Source: an uncultured Clostridia bacterium (GTDB lineage: Bacteria; Bacillota; Clostridia; TANB77; CAG-508). From it: 11,409 bases of DNA. The notes under the pieces are model-generated. The model was given only the letters and a program-made list of their open reading frames with translations. It made no database searches and had not been told where the DNA came from. The DNA is taken from the NCBI GenBank assembly GCA_949077355.1, contig CARUQW010000046.1:1-11409 (forward strand), in the 5' to 3' direction. Below, in pieces: positions 1 through 6,749 of the stretch. Each line of letters begins with the position of its first letter. Position 1 is the stretch's first letter. Both the position numbers and the translations under genes were made by a program.

Positions 1-87
1 GGCAGAGCCCACATCAAACATCAGGGTGAACTAATCTTCAAATAATTTTGACATTCTAGGGTGTCCTAATCAAAAACTATTGACACC
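1..87. other. Non-coding stretch, no gene recognised
   Basis: Both strands are broken by stops within a few codons and no start with a ribosome binding site is visible. The only structure is a 6-bp inverted repeat, GGTGTC at 60-65 and GACACC at 82-87. It borders the repeat that begins at 88 and may belong to it. An open frame runs off the left edge on the minus strand (ATG at about 19-21), but it is too short to identify. Confidence 0.4.
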
Positions 88-262
88 ATGATTTTAGGGA
101 TGGGGATTAGAGGGAGGTTCCTTAAAATCCCTATTTTAATTATAAATACAACAAATAAGCTAAAATAGAACGATAAACTTTCTATTTTAGCTTATTTATT
201 GTAAAATTATATTTTATAAAAAAGGAACAGGGATTTTGAAGAAAGTCCCCCTAATCCCCTTT
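88..262. repeat. Dispersed palindromic repeat (REP/MITE-like), imperfect inverted repeat
   Basis: The outer arms at 103-132 and about 230-259 are imperfect inverted copies (GGGGATTAGAGGGAGG against its complement, then CTTAAAATCCCT). An 18-bp perfect hairpin lies inside. The left arm closely matches 9626-9655 (GGGATTAGAGGGACGTTCC then TTAAAATCCCT), so this is a dispersed family. The first 16 bases (88-103) also match the first 16 bases of the 30-bp repeat at 279-308, read on its minus strand, with two transitions. The element lies directly beyond the pnp stop codon. GGGACG-core palindromes are often linked to REP-associated tyrosine transposases; that link is family knowledge and no transposase is present here. 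Confidence 0.65.
153..197 (-). terminator. AT-rich 18-bp hairpin, possible pnp terminator
   Basis: Perfect arms at 153-170 and 180-197 with a 9-nt loop, about 70 nt past the pnp stop. On the minus strand it is followed by GTTGTATTTATAATT, which is only weakly T-rich. It could end or stabilise the pnp transcript, or it may simply be the core of the surrounding repeat. Confidence 0.4.
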
Positions 263-267
263 ATTTT

Positions 268-2415
268 TTATTTGTCCTCATGATTTTTTCCTCCGTCCCC
301 AAAATCATGGGAATCGTTAAAGTCTAACATACTTAAATTAATTCTATCTTGGTCGTCAATATTAATAACTTTAACTGTAATTTTATCTCCTACATGAAGC
401 ACGTCTTCAATGTTTTTGATTCTTTCTTTTGATATTTTAGAAATGTGTAGTAATCCTTCTTTTCCTCCACAGCCTAAATCTACAAATGCTCCAAAGTTCA
501 TTAAACGGACTACTTCTCCATAATAAATTCCACCTGGTTCTACTTCTCTTACGATATCTTCTACCATCTCCAAAGCTTGGATTGCTTTTTCTCTATCTGT
601 TGAATAAATAAATACTTGTCCGTCTTCTTCAATATCAATTTTTACACCTGTTTCTTCAATGATTTTGTTTATCATTTTTCCACCAGGTCCGATTACATCT
701 TTTATTTTTTCAACTTTGATTTGTGTGCTTACAATTCTTGGTGCATATTCAGAAACATCTGCTCTTGGCTCACGAATAACTGGTGCCATAACATCATCTA
801 AAATATGTTGTCTTGCTTTTCTTGTTTTTTCAAATGCTTCTTTGATGATATCATAAGTTAAACCATCACATTTAATATCTACTTGAATTGCTGTAATTCC
901 TTTTTCTGTTCCACCAACTTTAAAGTCCATATCACCAAAAAAGTCTTCTAATCCTTGGATATCTACTAACATTACATAGTCATCATCTTTTTCTGGATTT
1001 GTTACCAAACCTGTTGAAATACCAGCAACTGGTCTTTTAATTGGTACACCAGCATCCATTAATGATAATGTACTTCCACAGATACTTGCTTGTGAAGTTG
1101 AACCATTAGAAGATAATACTTCTGATACTACTCTAATGGCATAAGGAAACTCTTCTTTTGATGGTAATACTGGCACTAATGCTTTTTCTGCTAAAGCTCC
1201 ATGTCCTACTTCTCTTCTTCCTGGTCCTCTACTTGGTCTAGCCTCTCCTACAGAGTAACTTGGGAAATTATAATGATGCATATATCTTTTAGATTCTTCT
1301 GTATCAATTCCATCTAATACTTGTTCTTCACTTATCATTCCTAATGTTGCAATAGACATAACTTGTGTTTGTCCTCTTGTAAACAATGCACTTCCGTGTA
1401 CTCTTGGAAGTAATCCTACTTCACATGATAATGGTCGTATTTCATCTAATTGTCTTCCATCTACTCTTTTATGTTCGAAATAAATCATTTCTCTTACACA
1501 TTTTTTCTCTAATTTATAAATCGCTTCTCCTACATCTTTTTTGTGTTCTTCAAAAGCTTCTTCTCCCATTTTTTCTGTATAAGTTTCTTCAATTTTCTTT
1601 GTTAATTCATCGATGTTTCTGTCCCTTGTTTCTTTGTCTGCTTCTTGCACCTTTTCCTTCATTTCTTCTTTAAAGTTAGTTTCTACAAATTCATATACAT
1701 CGTGGTCAACCTCAAATGATTTATATTCAAATTTAGGCTTTCCAATTTCTTTTTGTATTTTATTAATAAATTTACAAATTTTCTTAATTTCCTTATGCGC
1801 TTCTTTAATCGCTTTTAACATGATATCATCTGGAACCTCATTTGCTCCAGCTTCAATCATTGTAATTTTCTTTTCTGTTGCTGCAACGGTTAATGTTAAA
1901 TCACTATTTTCTCTTTGTTCTACAGTTGGATTAATTACAATTTTGCCATCTACCAATCCTACATTAACTGCTGCTGTTGGTCCATTAAATGGAATATCTG
2001 AAATAGCCAAAGCAGAAGCTGCTCCTATCATAGCCGCCACTTCTGGTGAATTGTCTTGTTCTACACAAAGCACCGTTCCAACAACTACAACATCATTTCT
2101 AAAATCTTTTGGGAATAGTGGTCTTAATGGTCGATCAATTGCTCTTGATGTTAAGATTGCTTTATCACTTGGTTTTCCTTCTCTTTTCAAAAATCCCCCT
2201 GGGATTTTTCCTACTGAATATAATTTTTCTTCAAAATCCACAGATAATGGAAAGAAATCGATTCCTTCTCTTGGTTCTTTAGAAGCTGTTACATTAACTA
2301 ATACACAAGTATCTCCATAACGTACTAATACACTTCCATTGGCTAAACCTGCCATTTTTCCTGTTTCTATTACAAGTTTTCTTCCTGCTAATTCTGTTTC
2401 ATAAGTTTTAAACAT
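268..2415 (-). CDS. pnp: Polynucleotide phosphorylase (PNPase)
   Basis: 3'-to-5' phosphorolytic exoribonuclease of cytoplasmic mRNA decay, which also degrades structured RNA within the degradosome. The 715-residue product has the full family layout: first RNase PH domain, alpha-helical linker, second RNase PH domain with the catalytic FGDMDFKVGGTEKG segment, a KH domain with the GPGG loop (VIGPGGKMINKIIEETG), and an S1 domain (GEVVRLMNFGAFVDL, GLLHISKIS). The start at 2415 is chosen because GGAGG lies 7 nt upstream of ATG and the protein then opens with the usual MFKTYETELAGR; an in-frame extension to 2445 lacks homology. It lies downstream of rpsO, as in many bacteria. The last 14 codons contain a 30-bp repeat also found at the accD start. 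None of its roughly 34 arginine codons is CGG. Confidence 0.97.
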   Translation of the reverse strand: MFKTYETELAGRKLVIETGKMAGLANGSVLVRYGDTCVLVNVTASKEPREGIDFFPLSVDFEEKLYSVGKIPGGFLKREGKPSDKAILTSRAIDRPLRPLFPKDFRNDVVVVGTVLCVEQDNSPEVAAMIGAASALAISDIPFNGPTAAVNVGLVDGKIVINPTVEQRENSDLTLTVAATEKKITMIEAGANEVPDDIMLKAIKEAHKEIKKICKFINKIQKEIGKPKFEYKSFEVDHDVYEFVETNFKEEMKEKVQEADKETRDRNIDELTKKIEETYTEKMGEEAFEEHKKDVGEAIYKLEKKCVREMIYFEHKRVDGRQLDEIRPLSCEVGLLPRVHGSALFTRGQTQVMSIATLGMISEEQVLDGIDTEESKRYMHHYNFPSYSVGEARPSRGPGRREVGHGALAEKALVPVLPSKEEFPYAIRVVSEVLSSNGSTSQASICGSTLSLMDAGVPIKRPVAGISTGLVTNPEKDDDYVMLVDIQGLEDFFGDMDFKVGGTEKGITAIQVDIKCDGLTYDIIKEAFEKTRKARQHILDDVMAPVIREPRADVSEYAPRIVSTQIKVEKIKDVIGPGGKMINKIIEETGVKIDIEEDGQVFIYSTDREKAIQALEMVEDIVREVEPGGIYYGEVVRLMNFGAFVDLGCGGKEGLLHISKISKERIKNIEDVLHVGDKITVKVINIDDQDRINLSMLDFNDSHDFGDGGKNHEDK
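279..308. repeat. 30-bp palindromic repeat unit, copy 1 (inside the pnp 3' end)
   Basis: Identical base for base to 10500-10529. The ends ATGATTTT and AAAATCAT are complementary, so on the minus strand it can fold into an 8-bp stem with a GGGGACGGAGG-containing loop. Here it is translated as part of the pnp C-terminus, reading DFGDGGKNH. Confidence 0.75.
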
Positions 2416-2468
2416 ATTTTTTCCTCCTTTTTCTTTTTGTACCAAAAAGGTTCGTCCTCAATGGCATC

Positions 2469-2553
2469 CAAGCAAATTTAGATTGTAACCTCTATAATAT
2501 CCTGTAATAAGGTACAGCATATTATACAAGCTACTCACCTAAATATTTGCTTG
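2469..2553 (-). promoter_or_regulatory. Long hairpin in the rpsO-pnp intergenic region (pnp leader)
   Basis: The outer stem pairs 2469-2477 with 2545-2553 (CAAGCAAAT with ATTTGCTTG), continued by TTAG (2478-2481) with CTAA (2539-2542). The inner stem pairs 2493-2505 with 2514-2526, 13 nt with one mismatch. It lies between the rpsO terminator and the pnp ribosome binding site, so it would be in the pnp 5' leader. In E. coli a comparable rpsO-pnp hairpin is cut by RNase III and mediates PNPase autocontrol; a similar role here is inference. TATAAT at 2523-2528 (minus strand) could be a pnp -10 box, but I see no good -35. Confidence 0.45.
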
Positions 2554-2575
2554 TTTTTTGTTTTCATAACCTAAC

Positions 2576-2607
2576 AAAAAGCCCACGCCAAATAAGCTAT
2601 GGGCTTT
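2576..2607 (-). terminator. Intrinsic terminator after rpsO
   Basis: On the minus strand AAAGCCCA, a 14-nt loop and TGGGCTTTTTG form a GC-containing stem followed by a T run. It starts 8 nt past the rpsO stop codon, so it probably attenuates or ends the rpsO transcript before pnp. Confidence 0.8.
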
Positions 2608-2614
2608 GTTACAA

Positions 2615-2878
2615 TTATTTTCTTAATCCTAACTTTTCAACAATTGCTCTATATCTGTTGATATCTTTTTTTGCTAAATAGTTTAAAAGATTTCTTCTTT
2701 TACCTACCATTTTTAAAAGACCTCTTCTTGAGTGATTGTCTTTTTTATGGATTTTTAAGTGTTCTGTTAGTTCATTAATTCTTTCTGTTAAAAGAGCGAT
2801 TTGAACTTCTGGTGAACCAGTATCATTTTCTTCTCTTTTATGAGTATTAATGACTTCTTGTTTTCTTTCCTTTGTCAT
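2615..2878 (-). CDS. rpsO: 30S ribosomal protein S15
   Basis: Primary 16S rRNA-binding protein of the small-subunit central domain. The 87-residue product is of normal family length and carries the hallmark stretches TGSPEVQIALLTERI (about residues 22-36), HKKDNHSRRGLL and VGKRRNLLNYL. The start at 2878 (MTKERK) has AAAGGAG 6 nt upstream; an in-frame start 18 nt earlier lacks a ribosome binding site and would overlap this one. It has its own promoter (3022-3050), a structured leader of about 135 nt and a terminator, and precedes pnp in the classic order. Confidence 0.97.
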   Translation of the reverse strand: MTKERKQEVINTHKREENDTGSPEVQIALLTERINELTEHLKIHKKDNHSRRGLLKMVGKRRNLLNYLAKKDINRYRAIVEKLGLRK

Positions 2879-3015
2879 ATTTTTCTCCTTTCTCAAGGCA
2901 CAATTTAATTTAGAAACTTTCTAAATTTACACCTTATCGATTTTATTTGCCTTTAACCGAGCTTAAAGTTTTGGTGCTTTTCTTATAGCTAAGTAAAAGG
3001 TATGTCTTTTTTGAC
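2879..3015 (-). promoter_or_regulatory. Structured rpsO 5' leader, candidate S15 autoregulatory RNA
   Basis: The minus-strand leader contains three hairpins: GTATGTC/GACATAC (3000-3006 with 3013-3019) at the transcript start, CTTTAA/TTAAAG around 2951-2968, and an SD-proximal stem pairing 2895-2903 with 2927-2935 (including three G-U pairs), topped by the palindrome AATTTAGAAA/TTTCTAAATT (2907-2927). The upstream GCACC (2973-2977) could pair instead with GGUGU of the last stem, which would allow two alternative folds next to the ribosome binding site. S15 represses its own mRNA through such leaders in several bacteria; assignment here is inference. Confidence 0.4.
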
Positions 3016-3021
3016 ATACTT

Positions 3022-3050
3022 ATTGTACTATATTTTGGAATAAATTTCAA
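3022..3050 (-). promoter_or_regulatory. Housekeeping sigma promoter for rpsO
   Basis: On the minus strand TTGAAA (3045-3050), a 17-bp spacer, then TACAAT (3022-3027). It is correctly placed about 145 bp before the rpsO start and back-to-back with pepV. Confidence 0.75.
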
Positions 3051-3145
3051 GTGTTTTTTCTATTTTTCATGAATTAATATAGTTTGTCTTGCATATTATG
3101 TTATACAATAAGAAAAAATAAATTAGCAAAGAAAGGACTGATTAT

Positions 3146-4555
3146 ATGCTAACTCAATATATTGAAGAACATAAAAATGAAATCATACAAAAAACACAAG
3201 AATTAATCCAAATACCAAGTGTTATTTCAACTTCTAGTAATCCACATCATCCATTTGGTGATTCTATTAATGACGCTTTAGAATACATTCTAAATCTTGG
3301 TAAAAGCTTAGGATTTCGCACTAAAAATATAGATGGTTACTGTGGTTACATTGAATTTGGAGAAGGCAAAGAATTAATTGGCATTATTGGTCATTTAGAC
3401 GTTGTTCCTGAAGGGGATAATTGGACTTATCCACCTTTTAGTGGAACAATACAAGATAACAAAATTTATGGTCGAGGTGCCATTGATGATAAGGGTCCTG
3501 TTATTAGCTGTTTATATGCAATGAAAGCAGTAGCAGATACTTGTCAAGTCCACAAACGTGTCCGCTTAATTTTAGGTTTGAACGAAGAAAATGATTGGAA
3601 ATGCGTTAACTACTATAAAAAACATGAAGAATCACCTTCTATTGCATTCAGTCCAGATGCAGATTTTCCATGTATCTATTCAGAAAAGGCTATCTTAACT
3701 TCTTATTTAAAAATGGATTACACTGCTTTTTTAAAGAAAGATATCATTATCAAAGACATTAATACTTATGGTAACGCCATTAATGTGGTTCCTAAAATTT
3801 GTAGTGTTGTATTAAAAATAAATTCTTCCAAAATAAAAATGTATGACTTGATTGAAAATTTAAAAAATATCATACAAAAAACTGATTTTGAAATTGATAT
3901 CTACAAACTTGATGAAGAAGAACTAAAACTTACATCTTATGGTATACCTAGTCATGCTGCTCATCCTGAATTAGGTATAAATGCTATTTCCCGTTTAATT
4001 GTAATTTTGTCTAAAATATTTAACCTCTACAACATTTCCATAGAACTTTTTGACTTCCTTACAACCTATATCAATACGCAATATAATGGAGAAAATTTAG
4101 AAATTAATTTTGAAGACGAATCTGGAAAATTAACTTTAAATGTTGGAGATTTTTATTTAAGAAATAATAATTTACAAATAGGATTAAATCTTCGTATTCC
4201 TATTACAATCAATATGATTGACATTGGAAGTAGCTTTATCAAACATACAAGTTCTTACTTAAATGTTGACTTTGATACCCTTTCCTACAAACCCGCCTTA
4301 TATATTCCCCAAAAAAATAAATTAGTAAAAACCCTTTGTCATGTGTACAATCAAGAAACCAATTCTAATTTAGAACCAATTCCTATTGGTGGAGCAACTT
4401 ATGCTCGAGCCTTTGCTAACTGTGTTTCCTTTGGTGCTAATTTTCCTGGCGACAAAGACATGTGTCACCAAACAGATGAATTTATTGAAATCGACAAACT
4501 ACTACTTTCTTGCAGGATTTATGCAAAAGCAATTTTAGCTTTAAATGACTTCTAA
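3146..4555 (+). CDS. pepV: M20 family metallopeptidase, PepV-type dipeptidase
   Basis: Cytosolic two-metal dipeptidase/carboxypeptidase that hydrolyses short peptides, probably for amino acid recycling. The 469-residue length is typical. The metal and catalytic residues of PepV are all present: H83 and D85 in GHLDVVPEGD, bridging D115 in GRGAIDDKGP, catalytic E147 with metal ligand E148 in NEEND, D171 in SPDADFP, and H441 in MCHQTDEF near the C-terminus. A lid domain with the expected GIPSHAAHPELG segment lies between. AAAGGA precedes the ATG by about 9 nt. The gene is the only clear plus-strand protein gene, divergent from rpsO. Its TAA stop is the first three bases of the 61-bp inverted repeat at 4553-4700. 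The exact substrate cannot be told from sequence. Confidence 0.93.
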   Translation: MLTQYIEEHKNEIIQKTQELIQIPSVISTSSNPHHPFGDSINDALEYILNLGKSLGFRTKNIDGYCGYIEFGEGKELIGIIGHLDVVPEGDNWTYPPFSGTIQDNKIYGRGAIDDKGPVISCLYAMKAVADTCQVHKRVRLILGLNEENDWKCVNYYKKHEESPSIAFSPDADFPCIYSEKAILTSYLKMDYTAFLKKDIIIKDINTYGNAINVVPKICSVVLKINSSKIKMYDLIENLKNIIQKTDFEIDIYKLDEEELKLTSYGIPSHAAHPELGINAISRLIVILSKIFNLYNISIELFDFLTTYINTQYNGENLEINFEDESGKLTLNVGDFYLRNNNLQIGLNLRIPITINMIDIGSSFIKHTSSYLNVDFDTLSYKPALYIPQKNKLVKTLCHVYNQETNSNLEPIPIGGATYARAFANCVSFGANFPGDKDMCHQTDEFIEIDKLLLSCRIYAKAILALNDF

Positions 4556-4700
4556 AAGTTGTCACTGGTTCCGGGTTTAAATGGCAAGGGGACTGGGAAG
4601 GACGTTCCTTAAACTACCAAAAAGGCCCCCCTCTGGCATTTTAAGGAACGTCCTTCCCAGTCCCCTTGCCATTTAAACCCGGAACCAGTGACAACTTTTA
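4553..4700. repeat. Perfect 61-bp inverted repeat (148-bp palindromic element)
   Basis: 4553-4613 is the exact reverse complement of 4640-4700, with a 26-nt spacer (4614-4639). The arms include GGACGTTCCTTAAA, the core shared with the repeats at 88-262 and 9610-9671. The left arm begins with the pepV stop codon and the right arm ends 3 nt before the 3' T run of the 6S RNA gene. In RNA it would form a very long duplex, blocking exonucleases or serving RNase III, and could act as a terminator for pepV. A perfect stem with no mismatch suggests a recent insertion or gene conversion. Confidence 0.85.
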
Positions 4701-4703
4701 AAC

Positions 4704-4924
4704 AAAAAAATACCCCCGCCTTAGCCGTCAGATGTCTCGAATTTTTAAGGACCTGCTCCCAAAAACAGGTGGGTGCCTACCTAAATATTCCTGGGCTTCT
4801 CACTACTATTTGGTGAGCTTGCACGCCATACTTAGAGATTAGCCCCTCTTATCGTGTGTTGGTTCTAAAAATTCTGTCTATACGTACTATGCAGGGTAAA
4901 ATTAATTACTCTTTTATTTGATTA
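4704..4924 (-). ncRNA. ssrS: 6S RNA
   Basis: A non-coding minus-strand region of about 200-220 nt that folds end to end. TACCCTGC near the 5' end pairs with GCGGGGGTA at the 3' end. AGAATTTTTA (around 4865-4874) pairs with TAAAAATTC (4739-4747). An apical hairpin GCTCAC/GTGAG is followed by AAGCCC. The string GTGCAAGCTCACC with GTGAGAAGCCC resembles the conserved part of 6S RNA (E. coli has GGTGAGCATGCTC and CGAGAAGCC). The transcript ends in a run of seven Ts and has a strong promoter upstream. 6S RNA binds housekeeping RNA polymerase and lowers transcription in stationary phase. Family assignment is by pattern memory, not a covariance search. Confidence 0.7.
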
Positions 4925-4929
4925 ATCTT

Positions 4930-4958
4930 ATTTTAGCATAACTACTTTTTCTTTTCAA
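4930..4958 (-). promoter_or_regulatory. Housekeeping sigma promoter for the 6S RNA
   Basis: On the minus strand TTGAAA (4953-4958), a 17-bp spacer and TAAAAT (4930-4935), giving a predicted start near 4923. Confidence 0.7.
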
Positions 4959-5055
4959 ATTGGATTAGTTCGCTAATTATTTGTTATTCTCTTATTACAT
5001 ATTTTTATCTTACTTTTTCATATAAAAATCTCACTTAATAATTAATTTCTAAGAT

Positions 5056-5084
5056 TTGATTTTCTCTTTTTAATATGTTAAAAT
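5056..5084 (+). promoter_or_regulatory. Strong plus-strand promoter of a tiny transcription unit
   Basis: TTGATT (5056-5061), a 17-bp spacer and TAAAAT (5079-5084). The predicted start near 5090-5092 lies only about 12 nt before the terminator hairpin, so the transcript would be about 38-40 nt with no room for a protein. Confidence 0.5.
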
Positions 5085-5089
5085 AAATT

Positions 5090-5129
5090 AAGTTTTATGT
5101 GCCAGAGAACCAAAAGTTCTCTGTTTTTT
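5090..5129 (+). ncRNA. Candidate ~40-nt small RNA ending in a Rho-independent terminator
   Basis: CAGAGAAC (5103-5110), loop CAAAA, GTTCTCTG (5116-5123), then six Ts (5124-5129): a textbook intrinsic terminator on the plus strand with a promoter directly upstream and nothing between. The pepV stop is some 550 nt away, so serving as its terminator is unlikely. It could instead be the end of the convergent hemolysin III transcript, but on the minus strand the hairpin is not followed by Ts. Confidence 0.4.
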
Positions 5130-5139
5130 CTTACCTTAT

Positions 5140-5814
5140 CTACATGACATATAATAAGATACACATAAATTGCAAGAAACTACCTAATAAAATAAACAAA
5201 TGGAATATGGAATGAAAATATTTATGTTTTTTGCCTACTCCATAAATAATGGCACCAATTGTATAGGCGATTCCTCCTGCTACCAAAAGGATAAATCCAT
5301 TTTGTGTTAATATCTGTGGCAATAAGCTTCCTTTTACCAATATACACCATCCCATTAATAAATAACATATCATAGAAAACACTTTGAATTTCTTGATATC
5401 AATTGAATTTAACACAATTCCTAAAATTGCTAATGCCCATATTACACCAAATATTGCCCAACCAGCTACTGCATCAACTCCTCGAATAGCAGATAGTGCA
5501 AAAGGTGTATAAGAACCAGCTATTAGCAAAAATATGGAACAATGATCCAATATTTGAAATACCTTTTTGGACGTAAATTTAGGACTTAATCCATGATAAA
5601 TACTAGACATTGTATACAATAAAATCATAGTTACTCCATAAATTGCTCCACTGATAACTCCATATACATTTTTATGAATCGCTGCAAACACTATACATAG
5701 TACAGTTGCTACAACACCCAATACAGCCCCTACAATATGAGAAGTCATGTTAAATATTTCTTCCCCTTTGGTATAGGTAGGTAATATTCTATCTTTCAAT
5801 TTCGTTCTTTGCAT
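5140..5814 (-). CDS. Hemolysin III / PAQR-family membrane protein (TrhA-like)
   Basis: Integral membrane protein of about 224 residues with seven predicted hydrophobic helices, typical of the YqfA/TrhA/hemolysin III branch of the PAQR superfamily. The family's conserved polar positions are visible: EEIFNMTSHIVG in the first part, SSIYHG after helix 2, LDHCSIFLLIAGSYTPF in helix 3, and FHSIFHLFILLGS near the C-terminus; the histidines probably bind a metal. Bacterial members affect membrane energetics or lipid homeostasis, and true hemolytic activity is not implied. The start at 5814 is chosen because AGGAGA lies 5 nt upstream and the promoter would leave only a few nt of leader before the alternative ATG at 5835. 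It is a single-gene unit with its own promoter. Confidence 0.88.
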   Translation of the reverse strand: MQRTKLKDRILPTYTKGEEIFNMTSHIVGAVLGVVATVLCIVFAAIHKNVYGVISGAIYGVTMILLYTMSSIYHGLSPKFTSKKVFQILDHCSIFLLIAGSYTPFALSAIRGVDAVAGWAIFGVIWALAILGIVLNSIDIKKFKVFSMICYLLMGWCILVKGSLLPQILTQNGFILLVAGGIAYTIGAIIYGVGKKHKYFHSIFHLFILLGSFLQFMCILLYVM

Positions 5815-5847
5815 TTTTTCTCCTAACTTTTTCATAAATTTCTTATG

Positions 5848-5876
5848 ATTCTATCATAATTCAGAAATTTATTCAA
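5848..5876 (-). promoter_or_regulatory. Promoter of the hemolysin III gene
   Basis: On the minus strand TTGAAT (5871-5876), a 17-bp spacer and TAGAAT (5848-5853) preceded by TGA (extended -10). The predicted start near 5841 supports translation from 5814 rather than 5835. Confidence 0.7.
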
Positions 5877-5895
5877 GTAATATCCATTTATTTAC

Positions 5896-5932
5896 AAAAA
5901 ATCCTAGATGCTTTTATTCGCTAGGATTTTTT
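5896..5932 (-). terminator. Terminator after sigK, symmetric
   Basis: AAAAAATCCTAG (5896-5907) and CTAGGATTTTTT (5921-5932) form a 12-bp stem with a 13-nt loop, 34 nt past the restored sigK stop. The A and T flanks make it usable in both directions. Confidence 0.8.
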
Positions 5933-5965
5933 CGTTAATTTAACACTTATAAAAATTAAATCATT

Positions 5966-6675
5966 TTATTCTTTAATCTCTTGTGCTAACTTATCAATTG
6001 CTTTCGTTTCAATTCTAGACACATAAGAACGAGAAATTCCCATCATACTAGCAATTTCATTCTGTGTTTTTGGTTTATATCCTCCGAAGCCCAAATCGTA
6101 ATTCTAAAATCGTTCTTTCTCTATCCTTTAGAAGTTCTTTCATCTTTTGTCCTAACAATTTAATTTTCATTTTAATATCCACTTCATCTTCGATATTTCT
6201 TTCATTATTTTCCAAAACTTCTTGTAATGTCACCACATTATCATCTTTATCTTTTCCTATTGGTTCATTTAAATATACTTCTGCTCCCAATTTTTTAGTA
6301 GCTCTTAAATGCATCAATATTTCATTATCAATACAACGTGACACATAGGTAGATAATCTAGCACCTTTTTCTACTTTAAAGCTATTAATTCCTTTAATTA
6401 AACCTACTGTACCAATAGAGATTAAATCATCCTGTTCTACTTTAGTCGTACTATATTTCTTAGTAACATGTGCAACTAATCTTAAGTTTCTTTCGATTAA
6501 TAAATTTCGTGCTTCTTCATCCCCTTGTGCCATTTGCTGTAAACAATTTCTTTCTTCTTCTGCTGTTAATGGCTCAGGAAATAAATTTCCTCCTTGTATG
6601 TATCCGAACAACAAATACCGCTGATTTTAAAAATTCTAAAAATCCTAGTATTCCTGTCATACAAATCGATAACAA
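5966..6675 (-). CDS. sigK: Sporulation sigma factor SigK, read through two +1 shifts at CGG
   Basis: Late mother-cell sigma factor of sporulation. The three reading-frame pieces join into one full-length protein of about 235 residues. Piece 1 (6675-6607) carries a hydrophobic pro-sequence, MTGILGFLEFLKSAVFVV. Piece 2 (6605-6087) has FPEPLTAEEE, LIERNLRLVAHV, the region 2 core DLISIGTVGLIKGI, STYVSRCIDNEILMHLR and DRERTILELRFGL. Piece 3 (6085-5966) has region 4.2, KPKTQNEIASMMGISRSYV through DKLAQEIKE. Joins are at CGG 6604-6606 and CGG 6084-6086; dropping one C at each gives the family sequence with correct length. The start is uncertain: TTG at 6675 has GGAGG 10 nt upstream, ATG at 6699 and ATG at 6660 lack one. 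CATATAAT (6708-6715) resembles a sigma-E -10 box, weakly. It could be a double-frameshift pseudogene, but otherwise it is fully conserved. Confidence 0.85.
6084..6086 (-). other. Recoding site 2 of sigK: in-frame CGG, +1 shift
   Basis: The minus strand reads GGG CTT CGG AGG ATA TAA in the incoming frame, ending four codons later. Skipping the C gives GGG CTT GGA GGA TAT AAA, i.e. FGL-GGYKPKTQ, which aligns without gaps to the FGL...TQREIA segment of sigma-K proteins. Without the shift the protein lacks region 4.2 and cannot recognise a -35 element. Confidence 0.7.
6604..6606 (-). other. Recoding site 1 of sigK: in-frame CGG, +1 shift
   Basis: The minus strand reads TTT GTT GTT CGG ATA CAT and then stops at a TGA ten codons after the CGG. 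Skipping the C gives GTT GTT GGA TAC ATA, i.e. VV-GYIQGGNLFPEPL, the same spacing as B. subtilis pro-sigma-K (LVSYVKNNAFPQPL). The site falls at about the position where pro-sigma-K is cleaved in B. subtilis. Confidence 0.65.
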
Positions 6676-6749
6676 TATAAATGCACCTCCATTTTCCATA
6701 TAATGCAATTATATGTTTCAAAAAATGAAAAGTGCATGACCTATTCATA

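Noticed and set aside
1..87. Remnant of a transposase
   Set aside because: Short peptide fragments on either strand gave only a vague impression; nothing firm enough to name.
1613..2320. Long plus-strand open frame (235 codons) opposite pnp
   Set aside because: Shadow of pnp: no ribosome binding site, no recognisable family, and the opposite strand encodes the fully conserved PNPase.
4711..4924. tmRNA, SRP RNA, RNase P RNA or a T-box in place of 6S RNA
   Set aside because: No tRNA-like end, no GGAAG SRP tetraloop region, no GAGGAAAGTCC of RNase P and no TGGNACCGCG T-box element.
6075..6614. A shorter stand-alone SigK starting at TTG 6614
   Set aside because: No Shine-Dalgarno precedes this TTG, and the conserved N-terminal and C-terminal segments continue in the adjacent frames across CGG codons.
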